Below, in pieces: positions 14,112-21,251 of a DNA stretch of 21,671 nt. Source of the DNA: Thermoplasmata archaeon (GTDB lineage Archaea; Thermoplasmatota; Thermoplasmata; Lutacidiplasmatales; UBA184); assembly GCA_030037695.1 (NCBI GenBank), contig JASHQF010000098.1, positions 1-21,671 of the forward strand. The letters run 5' to 3'. The position numbers and the translations under genes are program-made. How positions within the stretch are numbered: position 1 is the stretch's first letter; the number at the start of each line of letters is the position of its first letter. The notes beneath the pieces were generated by a model. It searched no databases, was not told where the DNA came from, and saw only the letters and a list, made by a program, of their open reading frames with translations.

Positions 14112-14820
14112 GGCGGCCCGGGCCAAGGTCGGGACCGGCGTCGCCGGCCTGGACGAGATGCTCGGCGGGGGGTTCCCCGCGGGCCACGTCGTCCTCGTCA
14201 CGGGCCTCCCCGGCACCGGCAAGACCTGCCTCGGCCTGCAGTACCTCCTGGCGGGAGCCGTCCGACGGGAGAAGGGGGTGTTCCTCTCGCTCGAGGAGGA
14301 CGGGCCGCAGCTGCTCGAGACCGCCCGGCAGTTCTCCTGGCCGGTCGACGCCGCGGTGAAGGACGGCCTCCTCAAGGTGATCCGCCTCGACCCGAAGCAG
14401 ACGCAGCAGAACCTGCACCGGATCCAAGGGGAGCTCGGCAAGGAGCTCAGCACCCTCGGGGCCCGCCGGATCGTCGTCGACTCGGTCTCGCTGCTCAACA
14501 TGCTGAGCGACGACGAGCCGAGCCGGCGGGCGACCCTGTTCGCCCTCGCCGCCGCCTGCCGCGGCGCGGGGGCGACGACCGTCCTCACCGCCGAGGCGGA
14601 CCCGCTCCACCCCGAGGTCAGCCGCGACGGGCTCTCCGAGTACGTCGCCGACGGGGTCGTCCTGCTCGGCTACCGCACGGCCGCGGACGGCCAGCGGGTG
14701 GGACTCGCCCTCCGGGTGCTCAAGATGCGACGGACGGCCCACACGCGGAGCGCCCAGCCGTACACGATCGGCGCCTCGGGGATCGCGGTCGACGCGAAGG
14801 CGGTCGATTTCGGAGGGTAG
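14098..14820 (+). CDS. KaiC/RAD55-like RecA-superfamily ATPase (intact)
   Basis: This is a 240-residue single-domain KaiC-like ATPase. The entry motif VGTGVAGLDEMLGGGFPAGH lies at 11-30, Walker A GLPGTGKT at 36-43, the catalytic glutamates E66-E67 in VFLSLEED, and Walker B RIVVDSVSLL with D128. The C-terminal half has the usual ADGVVLLGY and LRVLKMRRTAHTRSAQPYTI elements, including the K-M-R-x-T-x-H pattern that follows the core in archaeal KaiC-like proteins. Such ATPases in archaea mostly serve signalling or motility roles (ArlH is one branch), and the role of this one is unknown. The ATG at 14098 lies in the 3' end of the inactive paralogue, indicating coupled translation and a likely hetero-oligomer. 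Confidence 0.9.
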   Translation: MSESEAARAKVGTGVAGLDEMLGGGFPAGHVVLVTGLPGTGKTCLGLQYLLAGAVRREKGVFLSLEEDGPQLLETARQFSWPVDAAVKDGLLKVIRLDPKQTQQNLHRIQGELGKELSTLGARRIVVDSVSLLNMLSDDEPSRRATLFALAAACRGAGATTVLTAEADPLHPEVSRDGLSEYVADGVVLLGYRTAADGQRVGLALRVLKMRRTAHTRSAQPYTIGASGIAVDAKAVDFGG

Positions 14821-14855
14821 GAGCGGCCCCGACCCGCCGCTCCGCCGTCCGAACC

Positions 14856-14862
14856 GGGAGGT
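14856..14862 (+). promoter_or_regulatory. Shine-Dalgarno sequence of polymerase IV gene
   Basis: GGGAGGT ends 7 nt before the ATG at 14870. It favours that start over the GTG at 14864, which would be only 1 nt away. Having a ribosome binding site rather than a nearby TATA box suggests cotranscription with the KaiC-like genes. Confidence 0.55.
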
Positions 14863-14869
14863 CGTGCGC

Positions 14870-16024
14870 ATGGGCAGCGCCCCGTTCCTCGGCGAACCCC
14901 CGCCCCCGCGGGGACCCCCGCGCTGGCTCCTGTACGTCGACCTGGACGCGTTCTACGTCGCCTGCGAGCTTCGGGACCGACCCGGGCTCGTCGGGCGGCC
15001 CGTGATCGTGGGACCGCCGCCGACCGGACCCGCGAGCCGCGGGGTCGTCCTCTCCGCGAGCTACGAGGCGAGGGCGTTCGGGGTGCACAGTGCGCAACCG
15101 GCCGTCGCCGCCCAGCGGCTCTGCCCCGACGCGACGTGGATCCCCCCCGACTTCGCGAAGTACGGTCGTATCGCCGAGGCCGCCCTCGCGCTCCTGCGTC
15201 GCCACGCCCCGCGGGTCGTGCCGTACAGCATCGACGAGGCCGTCGTCCTTCCCGACGTCCACTCGGCCGACTCCGCTCGCGCCGCGGCCGAGGCGATCCA
15301 GCGGGCGCTCCACGACGAGCTCGGGCTCGGCGCCTCGGTCGGGGTCGCGACGAGCCGGCTCGTTGCGAAGATGGCGAGCGATCGGGCCAAGCCGGGGAAG
15401 ATCGTCGTGGTGGCGCCCGAGGCGGTCGCCGCCTTCGTCGCGCCGCTACCGGTCCGCGCCGTTCCCGGGGTCGGACCGAGGACCGAGGAACTGCTCCACG
15501 ATCGCGGCCTGGAGACCGTCGGCGACCTCGCCCGACTCCGCCCCAGCGACCTCGTCCGGACCCTCGGCGGTTTCGGACGCGAGCTGGTCGCGCTCGCCCG
15601 CGGGACCCCGTCCGAGGCGATCGGCGAGGAGACCGGGCCCCGGTCCCGGAGCGCGGACCACACGTTCGAGCGCGACGCCGACGCGTGGGAGGCGATCGCG
15701 CCCGTGGTCGAGGGGCTCGCCGAGGAGCTCGCGTCGTCGGTGGCCCGGGAGCGGCTGCGGTTCGGAGGCGTCGGGGTCGCGTTCCGGTGGGGCGATTTTG
15801 AGCGAACGCAGCGGAGCCGTACGCTCGCCGCGGCGCGGGAGGGACCGGCGGCCCTTCGGGAGACCGCGCTCTACCTCGCCCGGCAGCTATGGCAGGCCGA
15901 AGAAGGGGCCGGCGGTCGACCGGTGCGGACCGTCTCCGTGCGCGTCGAGCGGCTCGCGGACCGGACCCAGCATCAGGCGTCGCTCGAGGAGTTCGAACCC
16001 CGGCGGTCGCCTTCGGTTAAGTAG
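14870..16024 (+). CDS. dinB: Y-family DNA polymerase IV (DinB/Dpo4-like)
   Basis: This 384-residue translesion polymerase has catalytic acids D24 and D26 in YVDLDAFYVACE and D122-E123 in PYSIDEAVV. Y29 is at the steric-gate position (Y12 in Sulfolobus Dpo4). The fingers/palm segment SASYEARAFGVHSAQP and the helix-hairpin-helix thumb VPGVGPRTEELL are present. The little-finger domain covers about 240-365. The C-terminal QASLEEF (369-375) resembles a PCNA-binding box. After the SIDE motif the usual Y-L-D or F-L-D is V-V-L-P-D. It follows the KaiC-like ATPase gene by 49 nt with a Shine-Dalgarno sequence but no clear TATA box, so it may be read from the same transcript. Confidence 0.93.
   Translation: MGSAPFLGEPPPPRGPPRWLLYVDLDAFYVACELRDRPGLVGRPVIVGPPPTGPASRGVVLSASYEARAFGVHSAQPAVAAQRLCPDATWIPPDFAKYGRIAEAALALLRRHAPRVVPYSIDEAVVLPDVHSADSARAAAEAIQRALHDELGLGASVGVATSRLVAKMASDRAKPGKIVVVAPEAVAAFVAPLPVRAVPGVGPRTEELLHDRGLETVGDLARLRPSDLVRTLGGFGRELVALARGTPSEAIGEETGPRSRSADHTFERDADAWEAIAPVVEGLAEELASSVARERLRFGGVGVAFRWGDFERTQRSRTLAAAREGPAALRETALYLARQLWQAEEGAGGRPVRTVSVRVERLADRTQHQASLEEFEPRRSPSVK
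16015..16023 (+). promoter_or_regulatory. TATA-like box for phosphodiesterase gene
   Basis: GGTTAAGTA overlaps the dinB stop codon and is centred about 34 nt before the ATG at 16053. It predicts a leader of about 8 nt and a separate transcription unit. Confidence 0.45.
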
Positions 16025-16052
16025 CCCCACCGTTCCCCACCGCCGGGACCCG

Positions 16053-17378
16053 ATGCCGGCGGCCCGGACCGCACCGACCGATCGCGACGCCGAGGCAGCG
16101 GCCCTGCTCGCGCCGCACCCCCGGCTCGGCGTGCCGGTGCCGGGGTACGGCGGGCGCTCGCTGCCGAACGTGACGGCCTCGGTAGCCCGGGCGGCGGGCG
16201 TGGAGCTCGCGCCGCCCTCGCTCCCTCCGCTCGCCCCCGACCTCGATCCGTTCGGTGGCCGCCGGGCGGACGGCCCGATCGTGATCCTCCTGGTCGATGG
16301 GCTCGGCTACCTCGCGCTCCGCCGTCACGGCGCCGGGCCGGGCGGCGACTCCCTGCCGCTCCCCGCCCGGGACCCCCGTCCGCTCTCGTCGGTCTTCCTC
16401 ACGACGACGACCGTCGCCCTCACGAGCCTGTCGACGGCCGCCGCACCCTCGGCCCACGGGGTCGTGGGGCACCGACAGTTCCTCCCCCGGTTCGGGGCGG
16501 TCGCGGACCTCCTCCGGATGTCCCCGATCGGGGCCGGCAGCGCGAGCGACCTCCTGGTCGGGAGCGGCTGGTCGCCGTCCCTGGTCTCCGGCGTGCCGGC
16601 GATCTTCCGCCGCGGGATCGCGGGGGTCGCGGTCTCGCGCGACCGGTTCGCCACCTCGGGGTTCACGCGGCTGCTCTACGACGGGGCGGAGTACGTGGGG
16701 TACTCGACCCTCTCCGAGTTCGCGCTCCTGCTCCGGGGCGTCCTGGCCCGGGAGCCGGCGCCCGGGGTCGTCTTCGCCTACTGGGACGACCTCGACACCG
16801 TGCACCACCTCCGGGGCCCGAGCGAGGACGCGGTCGAGTTCGAGGTCGAGCAGATCGTCCGCCTGCTCCGGTTCGCTGCCCGGGGGCTCCCCCCGGCCCG
16901 CGCCCGGGCGACGACCGTCCTCGTCACCGCCGACCACGGCCACGTCCCGGTCGATCCGGAACGCGAGCTCCGGGTCGATCGCGAGGCGGGGCTGCTGGAC
17001 CTCCTGCGTCGGCCCCCGAGCGGCGACCGCCGGGCGGGATTGTTCGCGACCCGCCCCGGTCGGGAGGAGGCGGTGCGGGAGGCGCTCGGGCCCCGCCTGC
17101 CGCCGGGCTCGCGCACGCTCCTCGTTCGGGACGCCCTCGAGGCCGGCCTGTTCGGACCCCCGCCGTACCACCCCGAGCTCGACGAGCGGCTCGGCGACGT
17201 GATCGCGCTCCCGGCGGCGCCGGGAGGGATCGCCTACACCGTCCCCGGCCGCGCCGCGGGGTCGGTGCGGATGCTGAGCGCCCACGGGGGGCTCTCGCCC
17301 GACGAGCTGCTGGTGCCCCTCCTCGCGGGCTCCCTGGACGCGTGGGCGGCGGACGTTCCCGGCAGGAACAAACCCTAA
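16053..17378 (+). CDS. Alkaline-phosphatase-superfamily phosphodiesterase/nucleotide pyrophosphatase
   Basis: This is a 441-residue metal-dependent hydrolase of the type I phosphodiesterase group. The first metal ligand is D82 in LLVDGLGYLAL. The nucleophile is a Thr in LTTTTVALTSLSTA (about T118-T120), the counterpart of PSTTATALTSL in relatives. AHGVVGH follows. The second site is DLDTVHHLRG with D248 and H252. D294, H295 and H297 lie in TADHGHVPVD, and H411 in SAHGGLSPDELLVPLL. There is no signal peptide or membrane anchor, so it is predicted to be cytosolic. Substrates of this family range from nucleotide sugars to phosphonates and phosphodiesters, and none can be chosen here. The preceding open frame overlaps dinB, but the ATG at 16053 sits behind a TATA-like box. 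Confidence 0.88.
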   Translation: MPAARTAPTDRDAEAAALLAPHPRLGVPVPGYGGRSLPNVTASVARAAGVELAPPSLPPLAPDLDPFGGRRADGPIVILLVDGLGYLALRRHGAGPGGDSLPLPARDPRPLSSVFLTTTTVALTSLSTAAAPSAHGVVGHRQFLPRFGAVADLLRMSPIGAGSASDLLVGSGWSPSLVSGVPAIFRRGIAGVAVSRDRFATSGFTRLLYDGAEYVGYSTLSEFALLLRGVLAREPAPGVVFAYWDDLDTVHHLRGPSEDAVEFEVEQIVRLLRFAARGLPPARARATTVLVTADHGHVPVDPERELRVDREAGLLDLLRRPPSGDRRAGLFATRPGREEAVREALGPRLPPGSRTLLVRDALEAGLFGPPPYHPELDERLGDVIALPAAPGGIAYTVPGRAAGSVRMLSAHGGLSPDELLVPLLAGSLDAWAADVPGRNKP

Positions 17379-17403
17379 GCTTGCGCCGCCCGTCGAACGG
17401 GAC

Positions 17404-19164
17404 GTGCCCGAGCTCCGCGAGCCGATCGTCTCCCTCCTCGGCCACGTCGACCACGGGAAGACGACGCTCCTCGACCGGATCGCGGGGAGCGTGCGGGCGT
17501 CCCACGAGGCGGGCGGGATCACCCAGCACATCGGGGCGATCGAGATCCCGGGGGAGACGGTCCGGCGCCTCTGCCAGGGGATCCTGAGCGCCGAGCAGCT
17601 GCGCGTGCCGGGGCTCCTGTTCGTCGACACGCCGGGCCACCGCTCGTTCGAGACGATGCGGCGGCGCGGAGGGGCGCTCGCCGATCTCGCGGTGCTCGTC
17701 GTCGACGCCCGGGAAGGGATGATGCCCCAGACGCGCGAGTCGGTGGAGATCCTCCGGCACGAGAAGACGCCGTTCGCGATCGCGCTCACCAAGATCGACC
17801 TCCTCGCCGGGTGGCGGAAGGCGGCCGGCCCCACCCCCCTCGCCGAGCAGCTCGTCCGGAGCGGGACGGAGTTCGTCCGCCAGCTCGACGCCCGGATGTA
17901 CGCGGTGGCGGAGTCGCTCGTCGGGCTCGGCTTCAGCGCGGAGCGGTACGACCGGGTGAGCGACTTCACCCGGAACCTCGGGATCGTGCCGGTGTCGGCG
18001 AAGGCCGGGATCGGGGTGCCGGAGCTGATCGCGCTCTTGGTCGGGCTCTCCCAACGGTTCCTGCCCGAGGAGCTCCGCCAGATCGGCGAGGGGGGCGAGG
18101 CGACGATCCTGGAACGCAGCGACCAGAAGGGGGTCGGGCCGGTCGGGAGCGTCATCGTCTACCGGGGCCGCCTCAAGGTCGGCGACGAGATCGTCGCGAC
18201 GGGACGCACCGAGCCGTTCTCGAGCCGGATCCGGGGGTTGTACCGTCCGGTGCCCCGCAAGGCGGGTTCTTCGTCGCGCTCGACGCGGCTCGAGTCGCTG
18301 ACGGAGGTCGCCGCGGCCGCGGGGATCTACCTCGCCGCGCCCGGGATCGAGCGGGCGATGCCGGGCGGGCTCCTCAAGGTCCTCGCGCGCCCCGAGGAGG
18401 GGGAGGAGGTCCGCCAGGAGCTCGCGCGGGAGTCCCGGCCGGTCGCGGACCTCGCCGAGAGCGGGGTCGCGCTGTACGCCGACACCTTGGGCGGACTCGA
18501 AGCGCTCGCGTTCGAGTGCCGCTCCAAGGGGATCCCGGTCCACGAGGCGGGCGTCGGGCCGGTCGGCCGCGCCACGGTCATGAAGATCGCGACGGTCCAC
18601 GACCCGACGCACCGGGCGGTGCTCGCCTTCGGGGTGCCGATCCTCCCCGACGCGCTCGGGCCGGACGAGGGGACGGTCCGGGTGTTCCGGGCCGACGTGA
18701 TGTACCGCGCGATCGAGGAGTACCTCGCCTGGAGGACCGAGCGGGAACGCGAGCTCGAGAAGGAACGTCGCGCCGAGCTGGTCCACCCGGGCAAGGTCGA
18801 GGTCCTCCCCGGCTTCGTCTTCCGCATGTCGAAGCCCGCGATCGTCGGGATCCGCGTCGTGGGGGGTACGGTCCGACCGGGGGTGCGGCTCATGCACCCG
18901 GACGGCAGCGAGGTCGGCGTCGTGCGCAGCCTGGAGCGTCAGAACGAGTCGGTCGCCGAGGCCGGGGAGGCGAGCGAGCTCGCGGCGTCGATCGAGGGAG
19001 GGGTCGTCGGACGGAACCTCCACCCCGGCGACACCCTGCTGGTCGCGATCCCCGAGAGCTCCGCCCGCAAGCTCAAGGACCAACCGCTGACGCCGTCCGA
19101 GCGGGCGATCCTGGACGAGGTCGTGCGGCTCTGGCGGACCCAGCGCCCGTTCTGGGGCCAGTAA
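17404..19164 (+). CDS. infB: Translation initiation factor aIF5B
   Basis: This 586-residue GTPase joins ribosomal subunits and aids initiator tRNA placement. G1 is GHVDHGKT (13-20), G2 T40 in GGITQHIGA, G3 DTPGH (75-79, with catalytic H79), G4 TKID (129-132, where NKID is usual) and G5 SAK (198-200). Domain II (about 225-330), the alpha/beta domain III and domain IV follow in the order of short archaeal eIF5B, without the long eukaryotic N-terminus. FVFRMSKPAIVGIRVVGGTVRPG opens domain IV. The GTG at 17404 precedes the standard LREPIVSLLGHVDHG beginning, and a weak TATA-like CCTAAGCTT lies about 26 nt upstream. The 3' end is 9 nt from the convergent membrane protein gene. Confidence 0.96.
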   Translation: MPELREPIVSLLGHVDHGKTTLLDRIAGSVRASHEAGGITQHIGAIEIPGETVRRLCQGILSAEQLRVPGLLFVDTPGHRSFETMRRRGGALADLAVLVVDAREGMMPQTRESVEILRHEKTPFAIALTKIDLLAGWRKAAGPTPLAEQLVRSGTEFVRQLDARMYAVAESLVGLGFSAERYDRVSDFTRNLGIVPVSAKAGIGVPELIALLVGLSQRFLPEELRQIGEGGEATILERSDQKGVGPVGSVIVYRGRLKVGDEIVATGRTEPFSSRIRGLYRPVPRKAGSSSRSTRLESLTEVAAAAGIYLAAPGIERAMPGGLLKVLARPEEGEEVRQELARESRPVADLAESGVALYADTLGGLEALAFECRSKGIPVHEAGVGPVGRATVMKIATVHDPTHRAVLAFGVPILPDALGPDEGTVRVFRADVMYRAIEEYLAWRTERERELEKERRAELVHPGKVEVLPGFVFRMSKPAIVGIRVVGGTVRPGVRLMHPDGSEVGVVRSLERQNESVAEAGEASELAASIEGGVVGRNLHPGDTLLVAIPESSARKLKDQPLTPSERAILDEVVRLWRTQRPFWGQ

Positions 19165-19173
19165 GGCCCCGTC

Positions 19174-19815
19174 CTACGCCCGGAATCTCAGTTCCTCGTC
19201 GATCGCCTCCGGGTCCGCGTCGGGGCCCGCGAGGGCAGGGTCGAGCTTCGGATCGCCGGGGGCGCCCGGAGCGAACGGCTGGCCGGGGAGGAACAGGCCG
19301 AGGTACGTCGCGATCCCCCCGATCCCGAGCAGTACGCCGCCCCCCCCCACCGCGAGCGCGTACGGCGCCTCGGGCAGGGCGGGACCGAGCGTCCGGTACG
19401 TCTCGCCGAACTGCGCCGAGAAGTTCACGGAGCCGTTGGGGGAATCGCTGAGGAAGGCGAGGACGTAGAGCGCCGATGCCGAGGCCTTCGCATGCCAGGA
19501 GCCGAGGGTGTGGTTCGTCCAGTTGACGAGCGGCTTACCCTGCTCGCACCAGCCGGGCGGGGACGGACAGCTGACCGCGACCGAGAGGCTGACGCTCATC
19601 TTCCCCGAGGCGTTCCAGACGAGGGACTCGCTCGCGGAGGTGGCGGCAATGACGTGGAAGACGTTCGTCTGCCAGCTTCCCGACGTGAAGTTCTGGAGCG
19701 ACGCCGATCGGGTCTCGGTGATCGGGGGGGAATCGACCGGGATCGTCACCGCGGCGATCACGCCCGCCCCGACGACCGCGACGACCACCCCGATGACCAC
19801 GAGGCCGACCCTCAC
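19174..19815 (-). CDS. Surface membrane protein with six N-glycosylation sequons
   Basis: I do not recognise a named family in this 213-residue protein. A hydrophobic segment at about 4-25 would act as a signal anchor. Residues 26-150 form a predicted external, Ser/Thr/Val-rich beta domain. A second membrane segment spans about 152-177, followed by a Pro/Asp/Glu-rich cytoplasmic tail of about 35 residues. The external part carries six N-x-S/T sequons (N42, N68, N98, N101, N127, N131), all outside the membrane segments, and two cysteines (C83, C90) that could form a disulfide. The layout fits a glycosylated archaeal cell-surface protein. The GTG at 19815 is preceded by a TATA-like GTCTATGG about 30 nt upstream. 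It is convergent with aIF5B and divergent from TFB. Confidence 0.75.
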   Translation of the reverse strand: MRVGLVVIGVVVAVVGAGVIAAVTIPVDSPPITETRSASLQNFTSGSWQTNVFHVIAATSASESLVWNASGKMSVSLSVAVSCPSPPGWCEQGKPLVNWTNHTLGSWHAKASASALYVLAFLSDSPNGSVNFSAQFGETYRTLGPALPEAPYALAVGGGGVLLGIGGIATYLGLFLPGQPFAPGAPGDPKLDPALAGPDADPEAIDEELRFRA

Positions 19816-19840
19816 GTCCGGACCGTGACGCCCCCGCTAC

Positions 19841-19848
19841 CCATAGAC
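19841..19848 (-). promoter_or_regulatory. TATA-like box for surface membrane protein
   Basis: The minus strand reads TCTATGGG, centred about 30 nt before the GTG at 19815. It is a moderate match with leaderless-type spacing. Confidence 0.35.
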
Positions 19849-19961
19849 CTTCGCCGCTCGGCGCCGCCTGCCCCACGGCAGGGGGCCCGAACTCGCCCCC
19901 GGCCGTTCGGGTCGGCGGGCGGGCTCCGGGAGGTACTTCTGGGGCTACGGCTGTACCCAAG

Positions 19962-19970
19962 TTCATATCC
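19962..19970 (+). promoter_or_regulatory. TATA-like box for TFB gene
   Basis: TTCATATCC is centred 26 nt before the ATG at 19992, exactly the spacing for a leaderless message. The purine run GAGGAGGG at 19983-19990 looks like a Shine-Dalgarno sequence but is only 1 nt from the ATG, too close to work normally. Confidence 0.5.
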
Positions 19971-19991
19971 CTTCCAGACCTAGAGGAGGGT

Positions 19992-20957
19992 ATGCCCGAG
20001 TCCGGGGCTCGGGAAGCCGGGGCGCAGCCGCAGGATCCGGTGGGCTGCACGATGTGCGGCAGCACCCACCGGATCGTCGACCCGGTCCGGGCGGAGACGG
20101 TCTGCGCCGAGTGCGGCCTCGTGCTCGGTCCGGGGGAGCTCGTGGCGGCACCCCCCGCGCTCGCCGCTTCGGCCGGCAGCGACGGTAGCGGCCGGGGGAT
20201 CGGACCGTTCTCGCTGGCCGCGGGGGCGCGGCGTCTCCTAGGCTCGACCCTCTCCCTCAGCCGGGACGGCCAGGGCCGCAGGCTTGATTGGCGCCGACGC
20301 TATGAGTTCCAGCACCTGCGTCGGGTCATGCAACGCCAGACGTCCCGCGGCCCCGGGGCCGCCGGAGACCGCTCCCCTGCCCGGAGCGAGATCCTGGTCG
20401 CCGGCGAGCAGTTGGCGCTTCCGGCGGTCGTCGTCGCCGAGGCGGAGCGGGTGTTCCGCGACGCCCGGGACCGCAGCCTGTTCCGGGGGCGAGGGATGCA
20501 TGCGTGCGTCGGCGCCGCGATCTACGCCGCCTGCCGGCGGTTCTCGATCCCCCGCACGCTCGGGGAGGTGGCGTCGGTCGTCGGCGCCCGACGCTCCGAC
20601 GTCGGCCGGACGTTCAAGATGGTCCAGCGGGGCGGGGGGATCCAGATCCCGGGCGTCGGCACCCGGTCGTTCCTCACCCGGTACGCGCAGGAGCTCGCGC
20701 TCTCTCCGAAGGTCCGGGCGACCGTCGAGTCGATGCTCGAGGTCGCGAAGGAGGACCCCGAGCTCTCGGGCGTCAGCCCCCACGGCCTCGTCGCCGCGCT
20801 CCTCTACCTCGCGGCGGAGCGGAACGGCGAGCACCGCTCGCGGGCCCAGGTCGCCCGGGTGAGCACGGTGACCGAGGTGACGCTCCGCTCGACGTGCCGC
20901 CTCGCCGAGAAGATCTGGACCGACGGCGCCGCGAGCCCCGACCCCGGGGCGCTGTAG
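19992..20957 (+). CDS. tfb: Transcription initiation factor B (TFIIB homologue)
   Basis: This 321-residue basal factor bridges TBP-bound promoters and RNA polymerase. The N-terminal zinc ribbon has C19, C22, C38 and C41 (CTMC...CAEC), with the family CGLVL after the last pair. The B-reader/linker region (about 80-130) is LLGSTLSLSRDGQGRRLDWR and then a strongly basic helix. It departs from the common archaeal wording, so this may be a specialised paralogue. Two cyclin-like repeats follow at about 135-225 and 230-315; CVGAAIYAACRRFSIPRTLGEVA and GLVAALLYLAAE are the matching helices. Haloarchaea and other groups carry several TFBs, and whether this is the main one cannot be told here. Its 3' end is 7 nt from the convergent winged-helix gene. 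Confidence 0.92.
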   Translation: MPESGAREAGAQPQDPVGCTMCGSTHRIVDPVRAETVCAECGLVLGPGELVAAPPALAASAGSDGSGRGIGPFSLAAGARRLLGSTLSLSRDGQGRRLDWRRRYEFQHLRRVMQRQTSRGPGAAGDRSPARSEILVAGEQLALPAVVVAEAERVFRDARDRSLFRGRGMHACVGAAIYAACRRFSIPRTLGEVASVVGARRSDVGRTFKMVQRGGGIQIPGVGTRSFLTRYAQELALSPKVRATVESMLEVAKEDPELSGVSPHGLVAALLYLAAERNGEHRSRAQVARVSTVTEVTLRSTCRLAEKIWTDGAASPDPGAL

Positions 20958-20964
20958 GCCGGAC

Positions 20965-21189
20965 CTACTTCGTGAGGAAGTAGCCGGCCGCCTTGTCGCG
21001 CGCCTTCCGACGCGCCCACCCTTTCGTCTGGAGCTCCTGGAGGGCGTTCATCACCATCGTCTTCGGGAGCTTGGACGTCTGCGTGATCCGCTCGGCGGTG
21101 CCGAGCTTCTCCTCCGAGAGGTACCCGAGGTCCTTCATCGCCCGGTAGACCTTCACGGCGTTCCCCGAGACCTCGTCCTCGATCCCCAT
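20965..21189 (-). CDS. Small winged-helix DNA-binding protein
   Basis: This is a 74-residue protein consisting of one predicted winged helix-turn-helix. Helix 1 is GNAVKVYRAMKDLG, helix 2 SEEKLGTAERITQTSK, and the recognition helix PKTMVMNALQELQTKG. A basic wing, ARRKARDKAAGYFLTK, ends the protein. No effector domain is present, so it may act as a small regulator or architectural protein. The exact family is unknown. The ATG at 21189 is about 38 nt from a TATA-like element that also points toward the divergent deacetylase-family gene, so it may control that gene or itself. It converges on TFB with a 7-nt gap. Confidence 0.8.
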   Translation of the reverse strand: MGIEDEVSGNAVKVYRAMKDLGYLSEEKLGTAERITQTSKLPKTMVMNALQELQTKGWARRKARDKAAGYFLTK

Positions 21190-21220
21190 CGGAGCTCTCG
21201 CGAGCGCGGGGGCCGGCCGA

Positions 21221-21231
21221 CCTCATAATCT
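21221..21231. promoter_or_regulatory. Shared bidirectional TATA-like element (winged-helix / deacetylase gene)
   Basis: CCTCATAATCT is centred 25 nt before the plus-strand GTG at 21252 and about 38 nt before the minus-strand ATG at 21189. On the minus strand it reads AGATTATGAGG. It is the only AT-rich element in this 62-nt divergent gap. Confidence 0.45.
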
Positions 21232-21251
21232 TGGTGGTCGTCCGAGCGCCC

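Noticed and set aside
16924..19083. About 720-codon open minus-strand frame opposite aIF5B
   Set aside because: The translation is Asp/Arg/Leu/Pro low-complexity, typical of an antisense shadow, while the plus strand encodes a full aIF5B with all G motifs.
19867..19900. Two short hairpins (CCTGCC/GGCAGG and GGGGGC/GCCCCC) between the surface protein and TFB genes
   Set aside because: Stems of 6 bp are expected by chance at this G+C, and they lie upstream of both predicted transcription starts, so neither transcript should contain them.
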